Shown: piece by piece, positions 46,882-54,738 of the stretch
Layout: each line of letters opens with the position of its first letter
Position numbering within the stretch: the stretch's first letter is position 1
NCBI GenBank assembly: GCA_030538275.1
Contig: JAUNUH010000002.1
Span: 186,001 to 250,000 of the forward strand
Length of the DNA stretch: 64,000 bases
Direction of reading: 5' to 3'
Origin: Flavobacteriaceae bacterium
Lineage (GTDB): Bacteria; Bacteroidota; Bacteroidia; Flavobacteriales; Weeksellaceae
The notes under the pieces: generated by a model
Databases searched by the model: none
What the model was told of the DNA's origin: nothing
The model's input: the letters and a program-made list of their open reading frames with translations, nothing else
Position numbers and translations under genes: made by a program

Positions 46882-46950
46882 GAATTAAAAGTAAGCAAAA
46901 TTTCAAATAATGGAAAATGTAATCTCCAACAAGATGAAAAGAAATTATTT

Positions 46951-46999
46951 TTGACTAATTCATTGAGTAAAAAGGACATTTACTCAATGAATTAGTCAA
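46951..46999. repeat. Perfect 21-bp inverted repeat with 7-base loop
   Basis: The arms 46951-46971 and 46979-46999 are exactly complementary (outer end TTGACTAATTC, inner end GAGTAAA) around AAGGACA. It lies between the ABC ATPase start and the stop of the 47072 gene. It is AT-rich, and no clean T-run follows on either strand, so a plain terminator is possible but not proven. Confidence 0.85.
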
Positions 47000-47071
47000 G
47001 CTTTAAAATGTTTTTAAAAGACTGTAAAATGTTGAAATTTATCAACTTATTCTTCTTCATTTATTTTTGAA

Positions 47072-47482
47072 TTAATCTCTATCAAAAAAAGCAAAGATTA
47101 AGCCCGCCAAAGCTCCTTGACAAATTCCATAAAACAGCCATAAAAACACCAACGATGCAGAAACGCTCAAAATACTATAATTTATGAGCATTGCGGGTAA
47201 AACGGCTACAAATGCATACAAGAAACCCAGCTCAAGACCGCGCAGCCATTTACTTCCTTTTAAATCATCATAAAAACGATTCCAAACCCAATAAAGTGCA
47301 ATTGCAACCAAAATAGCCTGTAGATAGTAGAATACAGCAAAATTACTACCTTCTCTAAATGTACTGGCAAAATATTGTTCTGCAATGCCTGGGAAAAAAA
47401 CCGGCATAAAATAAAGCGCCAAATAGGCAAAAATTAAAAGCGCAACAGCCGATACAACAATGGGTAATACATTACTTTTCAT
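47072..47482 (-). CDS. Small unknown membrane protein, four helices
   Basis: A 136-residue protein with four predicted helices (about 6-30, 48-67, 82-104 and 107-130). A charged turn (RFYDDLKGSKWLRGLELG) lies between helices 2 and 3, and Gly-rich packing (GICQGALAGLIFAFF) in the last helix. I do not recognise a named family; the layout resembles small DUF-type inner-membrane proteins. It is on the same strand as the hydrolase upstream and the ABC ATPase downstream but separated from both by 60 and 190 bases, the latter gap holding a strong palindrome. No function is assigned. Confidence 0.75.
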   Translation of the reverse strand: MKSNVLPIVVSAVALLIFAYLALYFMPVFFPGIAEQYFASTFREGSNFAVFYYLQAILVAIALYWVWNRFYDDLKGSKWLRGLELGFLYAFVAVLPAMLINYSILSVSASLVFLWLFYGICQGALAGLIFAFFDRD

Positions 47483-47542
47483 AAGAAACTTTTTTATAAA
47501 AATAGGAAATGTAAGCTAATTAAAAAAATATTTAAAAAGAAT

Positions 47543-48298
47543 TCAGCGATTCAAAAAAGATTGAATTAAATCAAGAGATTCTACTGGAGCCTCAAGATGG
47601 CCCATATGTCCAACAGGTAAAATATGCAATTGAATATGGGATTTTTGCGGAATTTGGGATGTGAATTTTTCTAAATCAACCGCCGAATCAAACTTACCCA
47701 AAATAATTTCTATGGGATAATCAGCCTTTTCTAGCACGGTTTGGGTGTCTTTTCTTTCTCGCATTCCCTTCAAAGCAGCGGTAATACCCTCCAGCGGCAT
47801 TTCCATGGCCAGTTTGCGGGCAAACTCAATTTCATCTCTCAAATTATCCAAATTGTTTTGATTAAATAAATTTTTCACGCCGAGACGAATAAAACTCTCT
47901 CGATTTTCTTTTGCAGTTTCAACAGCTTTCAATCGTTGTTGCTTTTTTTCCTGCGAATCTGGCATTGTGCTAGAAAAAAAGAGTGCGAGTTTTTCTACTT
48001 TTTCTGGGAAATCTCGCGCGATGCTCAATGCTATATACCCGCCCATAGAATGCCCTATAAATGCAGCTTTGTCGATTTTTAAATGCGCAAGAATCTCTAA
48101 TATTCCTTCGGCTTGTTTTTCCATACTATGAACCTCTGCTATGGAAGGGGTTTTTCCATGGCCATACAAATCGGGAAGAATTATTCGATATTTTTTGGAT
48201 AATTCTACAGAAAATTCATTCCACATGTCAGAATTTTCTAAAAAACCATGAATCAATACAACAGGCTTACCAACGCCAATATCTCTAAAATGCATCAT
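47543..48298 (-). CDS. Alpha/beta fold hydrolase
   Basis: A 251-residue single-domain hydrolase. The oxyanion region VLIHGFLENSDMW (14-26), the nucleophile elbow GHSMGG with Ser84, a lid insertion (about 115-175), a probable acid in LGKFDSAVD (near 215) and the histidine in LPVGHMGHLEAP (near 235) complete the triad. No signal peptide is present. It is cytoplasmic and of the carboxyl-esterase/peroxidase-like type; the substrate cannot be inferred. It is on the same strand as mutY, with 71 bases between. Confidence 0.87.
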   Translation of the reverse strand: MMHFRDIGVGKPVVLIHGFLENSDMWNEFSVELSKKYRIILPDLYGHGKTPSIAEVHSMEKQAEGILEILAHLKIDKAAFIGHSMGGYIALSIARDFPEKVEKLALFFSSTMPDSQEKKQQRLKAVETAKENRESFIRLGVKNLFNQNNLDNLRDEIEFARKLAMEMPLEGITAALKGMRERKDTQTVLEKADYPIEIILGKFDSAVDLEKFTSQIPQKSHIQLHILPVGHMGHLEAPVESLDLIQSFLNR

Positions 48299-48369
48299 TA
48301 TTGTAATTTTGGGAATTTAAACCAAGAAAATTGTACCAAATTTAATTTCATAAATCGAAAAACCAGAAT

Positions 48370-49410
48370 TCAGGTATTGAATTTAGAAATTAGAAATTGC
48401 GCAACAGGCACAGGAAAAGGAAAATTGTGCATTTGTGTGGAAGAAACTGAAATGAAATCTTTTTCGTTCTTCAATTGTAAAAACGCATTTTCATTCAATT
48501 GAATTTCATAAAAGTGAATATGCAGTTTTTGATGCGTTAAAATATGAATAATTTTGTATAAAAAAACGGGGTCTTCAGTTGTAATATTGTGAAAATCTAT
48601 AGCAAATTCTTTTGTTTTGGCTTCCTCCAGAGGTAATTCGAATAGATTTTGCCAAATATCTTTTTGAATTCTTTTTTTGATTAAAAATTCATTTTGTTTT
48701 TTATTTTGAATAAAAAAGTAATGAAAATATCGTTCACGAATTTTTACTTTTTTGATTTTTACTGGGAGTTTATTTATTTGGCCCGTATTATATGCCACGC
48801 ATTGTGATTGAACGGGGCAGATGTTACAGTTTGGATTTTTGGGTAGGCAGATTCGAGCGCCAATTTCCATAACAGCTTGATTGAAGTCGCCTGGATTTTC
48901 TTGCGGCATCAAGGCTAAGACATAATTGAAGAAATAAGAATGCGCATCAGAATCGGCTGTATTTTTATTAATTCCGAAAAATCGAGCATAAAATCTGAAT
49001 GCATTCCCGTCGATAGCCGGTACTTTTTCGTTATAGGAAATCGATGCTATAGCGGCTGCCGTATAAGGTCCGATACCAGGCAGTTTTTTCAAATTTTGGA
49101 AACTATCGGGGAAAATGCCGTCATATTCGGTCACGATAATTTGGGCTGTTTTGAGCAAATTTCTAGCACGTGAATAGTATCCGAGTCCTTGCCAAAGATT
49201 GAGCACCTCGGTCTCGTTGGCATGCGAAAGACTGTGAACATTCGGGAATTTTTCAATAAACCTTAAATAATAGCTCAAGCCTTGATTTACACGTGTTTGC
49301 TGAAGTATAATTTCTGATAGCCATATGGGGTAAACTTTTTTATTTGCTCTCCAGGGTAAATCACGTTTGTTTTTATGATACCAATCTAATATTAAGTAAA
49401 TGAATGACAT
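48370..49410 (-). CDS. mutY: A/G-specific adenine glycosylase MutY
   Basis: A 346-residue repair enzyme that removes adenine mispaired with 8-oxoguanine. The catalytic Glu33 (SEIILQQTRV), the helix-hairpin-helix LPGIGPYTAAAI (110-121) with catalytic Asp134 (PAIDGNAFR), and four cysteines of the 4Fe-4S cluster (Cys188, Cys195, Cys198, Cys204; spacing C-x6-C-x2-C-x5-C) are all present. The C-terminal NUDIX-like domain (about 225-346) reads the 8-oxoguanine and looks degenerate, as usual. It diverges from the HU gene, with 78 bases between the starts. Confidence 0.96.
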   Translation of the reverse strand: MSFIYLILDWYHKNKRDLPWRANKKVYPIWLSEIILQQTRVNQGLSYYLRFIEKFPNVHSLSHANETEVLNLWQGLGYYSRARNLLKTAQIIVTEYDGIFPDSFQNLKKLPGIGPYTAAAIASISYNEKVPAIDGNAFRFYARFFGINKNTADSDAHSYFFNYVLALMPQENPGDFNQAVMEIGARICLPKNPNCNICPVQSQCVAYNTGQINKLPVKIKKVKIRERYFHYFFIQNKKQNEFLIKKRIQKDIWQNLFELPLEEAKTKEFAIDFHNITTEDPVFLYKIIHILTHQKLHIHFYEIQLNENAFLQLKNEKDFISVSSTQMHNFPFPVPVAQFLISKFNT

Positions 49411-49488
49411 AATTGATAAAATATGTAGTTTATATAATTAAAAGTACCTATATTTGCACACTTAAAATAACATAACAAAAATACATAA

Positions 49489-49779
49489 ATGACTAAAGCA
49501 GAAATCGTAACCAATATTTCGAATGAATTGGGGTTAGAGAAGAATGACACACAAAGAGTTGTGGAGACCTTCATGGAAGAGGTTAAAAAGGCTATGACAA
49601 ACGGTGAGAATGTTTACTTGAGAGGATTTGGTTCTTTTATTATCAAAACACGTGCAGAGAAAACGGGGAGAAATATTTCAAAGAATAAAGCGATCAAAAT
49701 TCCTGCACATAATATTCCTGCCTTCAAACCTTCAAAAAGTTTTGTAGAAGACGTTAAAGCCAACGTAAAAGTAAAATAA
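49489..49779 (+). CDS. HU/IHF family DNA-binding protein
   Basis: A 96-residue nucleoid protein that bends DNA as a dimer. It shows the family layout: helix pair (MTKAEIVTNISNELGLEK, VVETFMEEVKKAM), the beta-arm segment GFGSFIIKTRAEKTGRNIS and the C-terminal IPAHNIPAFKPSKSFVEDVK. The proline at the arm tip is not seen at the usual place in this reading (KAIKIPAHN lies past it), but the fold is clear. A TATATTTG -7-like box lies at 49449-49456. The 30-residue basic gene and RNase G follow. Confidence 0.95.
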   Translation: MTKAEIVTNISNELGLEKNDTQRVVETFMEEVKKAMTNGENVYLRGFGSFIIKTRAEKTGRNISKNKAIKIPAHNIPAFKPSKSFVEDVKANVKVK

Positions 49780-49798
49780 TCAAATAAAATCCTAGTTT

Positions 49799-49891
49799 AT
49801 GCCAAGCGGAAAAAAGAGAAAAAGACATAAGGTATCTACCCACAAAAGAAAGAAAAGAAGAAGATTGAACAGACACAAAAAGAAAAAATAA
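49799..49891 (+). CDS. 30-residue basic AURKAIP1/COX24-domain protein
   Basis: A 30-residue protein starting MPSGKKRKRHKVSTHKRKKR, with Arg/Lys/His making up about three quarters of the chain and no acidic residue. It is too short for usual gene finders. Its pattern (KKRKRHKxxTHKRKKR, RRxNRHKKK) matches what I know of the AURKAIP1/COX24 C-terminal domain, found in mitochondrial ribosomal protein mS38 and in tiny Bacteroidota proteins, so it is probably a small ribosomal-subunit protein. It lies 19 bases after the HU stop and before a terminator, so HU and this gene share a transcript. Confidence 0.82.
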   Translation: MPSGKKRKRHKVSTHKRKKRRRLNRHKKKK

Positions 49892-49914
49892 GTAACTTTT
49901 TGTAACTGAATATA

Positions 49915-49946
49915 AAAATGCACCGCTTATAGAGTCGGTGCATTTT
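49915..49946 (+). terminator. Terminator after the 30-residue basic gene
   Basis: A perfect 11-bp stem (49915-49925 AAAATGCACCG with 49936-49946 CGGTGCATTTT) with a 10-base loop. It lies 23 bases past the small gene and 24 bases before the RNase G start, so RNase G probably has its own promoter or lives on read-through. Confidence 0.7.
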
Positions 49947-49970
49947 CGATTGATTTTGACATAACGCACA

Positions 49971-51530
49971 ATGGTAAAGGAACTCGTAATACAGGCCGAA
50001 GATGATGTAGTAAAAATTGCGATGCTTGAGGATGGCCGACTCATGGAATTTCAACAAGAACAAGTAAACCAAATATATAATGTAGGCGATATTTTTCTGG
50101 CTAAAATCAAAAAATTAGCTCCAGGTATGAACGCTGCATTTGTGAATATTGGCTCTGATAAAGATGCCTTTTTGCATTACCACGATTTGGGACCACAAGT
50201 TAAATCTCTTGTGACCTATCTACAATTGGTACGCAATAGCAAATTCAAAACACACTTGCTCCAATCATTTAGAAATGGTGAAGATATAAACAAGGACGGC
50301 ACCATGGATCAAGTGTTGCAGCCAGGGCAAAATATTTTGGTTCAAATCGTAAAAGAACCCATTTCGACCAAAGGTCCTAGAGTAACTTCTGAAATCTCTA
50401 TTCCAGGCAGATATCTGGTATTGGTACCCTTCTCTGATCGTGTTTCTATTTCTCAAAAAATAAAAGAAAAAAAAGAACGTGATCGGCTCACCATGCTTAT
50501 AGAAAGTATTAAACCCCAAGGTTTTGGTGTGATTATTCGTACGGTTGCAGAAAATCGTAAAGTCGCAGAGCTGCATCAAGATTTACTAGATCTTACAGAT
50601 AAATGGAAGCATATTTACCAAAATATTCGAACCAAAAATCTTCCAAAATGTGTGCATTCAGAAATGAGCCGTGCATCAACCATCTTACGTGATAAATTCA
50701 ATGAAGATTTTGTGAAAATCCATACAGATGACAAAGAGCTCGAAACGGAATTAAAAGAGTTTTTGCATATTATTGCGCCAGGAAAAGAGGATATTGTACA
50801 GCATTTTAATCGGCAAACGCCTATTTTGGAGCATTTTGGAATCGAAAAACAAATCAAACAATCCTTTGGACAAAATGTGAATATACCCGAATCTAAAGGT
50901 GCCTATCTAGTGATTCAACATACCGAAGCACTGCATGTAATCGATGTGAATTCTGGAAATATTAAGGGAAATAAGGAATCACAAGAACAAAACGCTCTCG
51001 AAGTGAATTTAAAAGCCGCCTCGGAAATTGCTCGCCAATTGAGATTGCGAGATATGGGCGGAATCGTTGTCGTGGATTTTATTGATTTGAGAGAATCTAA
51101 AAATAAAAAGAAATTCTACGAACACCTGAAAAATGAAATGAAAAGGGATACCGCAAAGCATAAAGTTTTGCCACCTTCACGATTCGGTCTTGTACAGATT
51201 ACCAGACAGCGTGTACGGCCAGAAATGATTATCAAAACCAAAGAGGATAATCCAAATCCTAATGGAAAAGTAGAAGCGCCAATAATCATTATCGATCGTA
51301 TAGAATCTAAAGTAAAAGAGATTGCCGAAGCCAAAAAAGCCTCTAAACTAACAATTCATATGCATCCGTTTGTTGCGGCTTATTTAAAACAAGGCATTCC
51401 ATCGAAAAGAAAAAAATGGGCCTGGAAATATAAAATTCAAATCAAAATTATGCCAAGAGATTCATTCAAATATCTGGAATTGCATTTTACTGATGAAAAT
51501 GATGAATTGGTATATAAGGAATCAAATTAA
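49971..51530 (+). CDS. rng: Ribonuclease E/G family endoribonuclease
   Basis: A 519-residue RNase G-like protein that cuts single-stranded RNA in rRNA maturation and mRNA decay. The N-terminal S1 domain (about 35-130: GDIFLAKIKKLAPGMNAAFVNIG) and the catalytic aspartates Asp325 (VIDVNSG) and Asp369 (IVVVDFIDL), 44 residues apart as in E. coli RNase E, are present. The CPxC zinc-link that normally follows RQRxxP is missing: after TRQRVRPEM the chain goes straight into KTKEDNPNPNGKVEAP. No long C-terminal scaffold is present, which fits RNase G. Convergent with the ComF gene, 9 bases away. Confidence 0.95.
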   Translation: MVKELVIQAEDDVVKIAMLEDGRLMEFQQEQVNQIYNVGDIFLAKIKKLAPGMNAAFVNIGSDKDAFLHYHDLGPQVKSLVTYLQLVRNSKFKTHLLQSFRNGEDINKDGTMDQVLQPGQNILVQIVKEPISTKGPRVTSEISIPGRYLVLVPFSDRVSISQKIKEKKERDRLTMLIESIKPQGFGVIIRTVAENRKVAELHQDLLDLTDKWKHIYQNIRTKNLPKCVHSEMSRASTILRDKFNEDFVKIHTDDKELETELKEFLHIIAPGKEDIVQHFNRQTPILEHFGIEKQIKQSFGQNVNIPESKGAYLVIQHTEALHVIDVNSGNIKGNKESQEQNALEVNLKAASEIARQLRLRDMGGIVVVDFIDLRESKNKKKFYEHLKNEMKRDTAKHKVLPPSRFGLVQITRQRVRPEMIIKTKEDNPNPNGKVEAPIIIIDRIESKVKEIAEAKKASKLTIHMHPFVAAYLKQGIPSKRKKWAWKYKIQIKIMPRDSFKYLELHFTDENDELVYKESN

Positions 51531-51539
51531 ATCTAGCGG

Positions 51540-52202
51540 CTATAGCACTTTGGCCATAGTGTAAACATAAATTTTTACATTTTTCTTTTCATGTAATATT
51601 TTACAACAATTCACCAGGGTTGCGCCTGTAGTATGCACATCGTCAACAAGTAGTATAGAATTGTATTGATGTAAATCATCAGAAACTTCAAAGGCATTGC
51701 GTAAAGAATTCAACCTTTCAAATCTATTTTTATGCGTTTGTGAATCTTTCCTTTTGATACGCTTCAACAAGTCTGGCGCAAAAGGAATTTGAAGATTCTC
51801 TGACAATGTTTTTGCAAATAAACTCACTTGATTATAGCCTCTAACCCGCATAGTACGGTGATGTGACGGTACACAAGTAATGACGTCATAGGCGTGTACA
51901 GCTATAGTAGGTAATGCAAGATTGGCCAAAGCCTTACCTATAAAAGGCATATTATAGTATTTGTTGGCCATGATGAGGCGTTTGGATGCATTTTGTTGAT
52001 AATAAAAGAGTAGGGCAGAAGCAGCTTCTACTTCGGCCTCTCGTGAAAGCGATTCCCAAAGAAGATTTTCACGATTCATCTCCCAGTGTGTAAAAGGCAT
52101 CTGTACATAGCAACGCATACACAGCGGTAGCTCCAAATCAGGGATAATGCGCGTGCAGTGCAGGCAACGCCTCGGGAAAAATAAATCAATTATAGCTTGC
52201 AT
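51540..52202 (-). CDS. ComF family phosphoribosyltransferase-like protein
   Basis: A 220-residue cytoplasmic protein. An N-terminal zinc-finger-like cluster (Cys13, Cys16, Cys28, Cys31) is followed by a type I phosphoribosyltransferase domain with VPSHHRTMRVRGYNQ and the PRPP loop LLVDDVHTTGATL. In naturally competent bacteria ComF helps handle incoming single-stranded DNA, working with helicase-like partners; its chemistry is not settled. The comEC gene at 2310 is a second competence-related gene in this window. It diverges from queD. Confidence 0.92.
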   Translation of the reverse strand: MQAIIDLFFPRRCLHCTRIIPDLELPLCMRCYVQMPFTHWEMNRENLLWESLSREAEVEAASALLFYYQQNASKRLIMANKYYNMPFIGKALANLALPTIAVHAYDVITCVPSHHRTMRVRGYNQVSLFAKTLSENLQIPFAPDLLKRIKRKDSQTHKNRFERLNSLRNAFEVSDDLHQYNSILLVDDVHTTGATLVNCCKILHEKKNVKIYVYTMAKVL

Positions 52203-52225
52203 TCCCCTAAATTACAGTATTTTTG
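52197..52225 (+). promoter_or_regulatory. Putative promoter of queD
   Basis: TTG (52197-52199) is followed after 18 bases by TATTTTTG (52218-52225), matching the Bacteroidota TTG / TAnnTTTG pattern. The queD ATG lies 19 bases further on; the -33 box overlaps the start of the divergent ComF gene. Confidence 0.5.
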
Positions 52226-52243
52226 CGTAATACAGATTTTGGA

Positions 52244-52699
52244 ATGAATAAAATTAGAATAACCAAAATATTTAATTTTGAAACAGCTCATGCATTGTAT
52301 GGTTACGAGGGAAAATGTAAAAACATCCATGGACATTCCTATAAATTATATGTAACTGTTGCTGGAAGTCCCATACAAGAGATCGGCCACGCGCAATTGG
52401 GAATGGTCATGGACTTTGGAGATTTGAAAAAATTGATACATGAATTGATTATAGACCCTCTAGATCACGCTGTTTTGTTGAATGTAAATACGGATCATAA
52501 GGCTCTGGGTGAAACTTTACTGAAAGATGGGCACAAAATTATTTTTACAAATTTTCAACCTACATGTGAGAATATGCTGCTTGATTTTGCCCAAAAAATC
52601 AATGAAAAACTACCCAAAAACATCAATCTGGTTAAATTACAACTTTTCGAAACAGAGAATTCTTATGGGGAATGGATAGCAGCCGACAACATACATTAA
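52244..52699 (+). CDS. queD: 6-carboxy-tetrahydropterin synthase QueD
   Basis: A 151-residue enzyme that turns dihydroneopterin triphosphate into 6-carboxy-tetrahydropterin in queuosine synthesis. The start ATG at 52244 (MNKIRITKIFNF) is preferred over a TTG seven codons upstream that lies inside the promoter. Zinc ligands are His16, His29 and His31 (NIHGHSY), and the catalytic cysteine is Cys25 (GKCKN). DHAVLLN and a C-terminal ETENSYGEW complete the family pattern. Its 3' end overlaps lpxH by 28 bases, an unusually long overlap that suggests coupled translation. Confidence 0.94.
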   Translation: MNKIRITKIFNFETAHALYGYEGKCKNIHGHSYKLYVTVAGSPIQEIGHAQLGMVMDFGDLKKLIHELIIDPLDHAVLLNVNTDHKALGETLLKDGHKIIFTNFQPTCENMLLDFAQKINEKLPKNINLVKLQLFETENSYGEWIAADNIH

Positions 52700-53457
52700 C
52701 TCTGCCCGAGGGCAAAAAAATTTATTTCTGTTCAGACCAACATTTTGGATTGCCAAATGATGCTGAAAGTGCGATACGCGAAAAGCGATTCGTAGCATGG
52801 CTGGACACGATTAAGCCAGATTGTGCTGCCCTTTTTTTACTTGGAGATTTGTTTGACTTTTGGTTTGAATATAAACATGTAGTGCCAAGAGGATTTGTGA
52901 GAACTTTGGGTAAATTAGCCGAATTTCATGATGCTGGAATACCTATTTATTTCTTTATTGGTAATCACGATTTATGGATGCGTGATTATTTTGAAAATGA
53001 AATAGGTGCCGTTGTTTTTAAAAAAGCCCAAATCTTCACAATCAATAATAAAAAGTTTTTTATTGGTCATGGTGATGGATTAGGACCAGGTGATAAGGGC
53101 TATAAAAGAATGAAAAAAGTATTTACCAATCCCTTCGCGCAGCGATTATTTTATTTATTACATCCCGATTTTGCGGTTTGGTTGGGTAAAACCACCTCCC
53201 GAAAGAATAAATTTATTTCTGGAGATGCCGATCAAAAATTTATGGGAGAAGACAAGGAATGGTTGATACAATATGCCAAACGCAAATTAGAAAAAAATCA
53301 CTATGATTATTTTTTGTTTGGCCACAGACACTTGCCTTTAGAAATTCGGTTGAACGAAAACAGCACTTATATCAATAGTGGTGATTGGTTGAGCTATTTT
53401 ACCTATGTAGAATTTGACGGTAATCAGCTGAAAATCAAAGAGTTTAATCTGAAATGA
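52672..53457 (+). CDS. lpxH: UDP-2,3-diacylglucosamine diphosphatase (LpxH type)
   Basis: A 261-residue metallophosphoesterase at the inner membrane that splits UDP-2,3-diacylglucosamine to lipid X in lipid A synthesis. All five metal-binding blocks are present: SDQHFG (Asp22, His24), GDLFDFWF (58-65), GNHD (97-100), GHGDG (132-136) and FGHRH (216-220). The DFWFE segment is typical for LpxH. Bacteroidota LpxH-like enzymes form their own branch, so the symbol is likely rather than certain. It starts inside the end of queD. Confidence 0.88.
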   Translation: MDSSRQHTLTLPEGKKIYFCSDQHFGLPNDAESAIREKRFVAWLDTIKPDCAALFLLGDLFDFWFEYKHVVPRGFVRTLGKLAEFHDAGIPIYFFIGNHDLWMRDYFENEIGAVVFKKAQIFTINNKKFFIGHGDGLGPGDKGYKRMKKVFTNPFAQRLFYLLHPDFAVWLGKTTSRKNKFISGDADQKFMGEDKEWLIQYAKRKLEKNHYDYFLFGHRHLPLEIRLNENSTYINSGDWLSYFTYVEFDGNQLKIKEFNLK

Positions 53458-53506
53458 TGATTTCGATTTAGGAAGAAATCCTCTTTTTAGAAACGATTAT
53501 AATATC

Positions 53507-53725
53507 CTAATCGATAAAATTATGAGGCTCTCTATAGTCCACCTCGCGTTTATCGGTAGAACCATGAGAAATAATTCGCATACTCCAGAAAATAAGAAGA
53601 CCCAGAATAATAAAAGACAATACCCAATTAAATAAAATCCCGATTGGAGGTAAAATTTTAAATGTCCAGGTAAAAACATCGCCTAACGCAAAAAATATTT
53701 CTTTTAAGAATGCAAAGTGTGCCAT
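53507..53725 (-). CDS. DUF6341 family small membrane protein
   Basis: A 72-residue protein (ATG at 53725) with one strong helix (about 22-48, IGILFNWVLSFIILGLLIFWSM) and a soluble, charged tail ending PHNFID. It matches what I remember of DUF6341 in Flavobacteriia, where it is encoded head-to-head with a DUF6427 membrane protein, as here. The function is unknown. The conserved neighbour and the 32-base divergent gap are the best evidence that it is real. A longer ORF from an upstream ATG reaches into the intergenic region and is less likely. Confidence 0.72.
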   Translation of the reverse strand: MAHFAFLKEIFFALGDVFTWTFKILPPIGILFNWVLSFIILGLLIFWSMRIISHGSTDKREVDYREPHNFID

Positions 53726-53757
53726 TATTCCTTTAATTTGCAACAAATATAGAAAAA

Positions 53758-54693
53758 ATGTTGGCAAAGTTTCTAAAAGGGAAACAAAATTTCATTCCTG
53801 TATTGATATTTGCCTTGGCAGGTGCAGGTTTTTTATTGCTGAATTTTGTTCAACTATCTGATACAGCAGCTCTTATAAGTGCGTGTTTGTTTGCAGTTAC
53901 ATTGATACATTCTGTAATAATAATTAATAAATTTCCCTATTTCAGGGAGAATTACTATTTCAGTTTTATTTGCTGTTTGTTATTCGTGATCCTTTCTTGT
54001 TGTGTTGAAAACATTAGATTTTATTCGGCTTTTTTTATTTTAAGTTTAATCTTGACGCAAATTCTATTTACGTATCAGAACGAAATTTATATTTTCAATA
54101 GCTTTGATTTTGGTTTTTTTCTAGGATTTGCGGTTATATTTTATCCTCCGTTTTGGATTTTTGCTATTTATTTAATCTGCATGTATATTTTCAAAGGCAA
54201 GACCGAAATCAAAGGGTTAATCGCTGCGCTGCTAGGTATGGTAGCCTTTTCCATTCTGGCTTTGGAAGTAGTAGCCGTGTGGGATTTATGGTATTTGTTG
54301 GATGATTTCAAGGAAAAACTTATCATAGATACCTTTGTTTGGAAACATCAATATTTCTTTTTGTTACCCATTTTTATTCCGGCTGGTCTTGGAATTTGGG
54401 ATTATTTTTCACATATCAATCGACAGTCTGCCAGCAAAAAAATCGTGTATTTTGATGTATTACTTTACAGTTTCTTTGTATTTATTTTTTTAATATTTTA
54501 TGGAGGTGAACATCAAATTTTATTATTTCTACTATTCATACCCATGGCAATTTTCACATCAAATTATCTCACTTATAGCCGCAATATTTTGCATAAGGAA
54601 TTGATACTTTGGGGGATGTTGATATGTTTATTGTTGTATAGATTTCATTCGTACATAAGTCTTCCCAAAATCTTCGATCAAGTTACTTTTTAA
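53758..54693 (+). CDS. DUF6427 family polytopic membrane protein
   Basis: A 311-residue inner-membrane protein with about nine to ten helices and few charged residues outside short loops (KGKTEIKG, DDFKEKLIID, DYFSHINRQSASKK). It resembles the DUF6427 family, known only from Flavobacteriia and related groups and usually next to DUF6341. Because of position and composition it may work in envelope assembly, but I have no direct evidence. It is followed by the polysaccharide locus on the other strand. Confidence 0.75.
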   Translation: MLAKFLKGKQNFIPVLIFALAGAGFLLLNFVQLSDTAALISACLFAVTLIHSVIIINKFPYFRENYYFSFICCLLFVILSCCVENIRFYSAFFILSLILTQILFTYQNEIYIFNSFDFGFFLGFAVIFYPPFWIFAIYLICMYIFKGKTEIKGLIAALLGMVAFSILALEVVAVWDLWYLLDDFKEKLIIDTFVWKHQYFFLLPIFIPAGLGIWDYFSHINRQSASKKIVYFDVLLYSFFVFIFLIFYGGEHQILLFLLFIPMAIFTSNYLTYSRNILHKELILWGMLICLLLYRFHSYISLPKIFDQVTF

Positions 54694-54738
54694 ATTTTAA
54701 TTTAGAATTTTATCAAAAAAACAGCATTGTAATCGATT

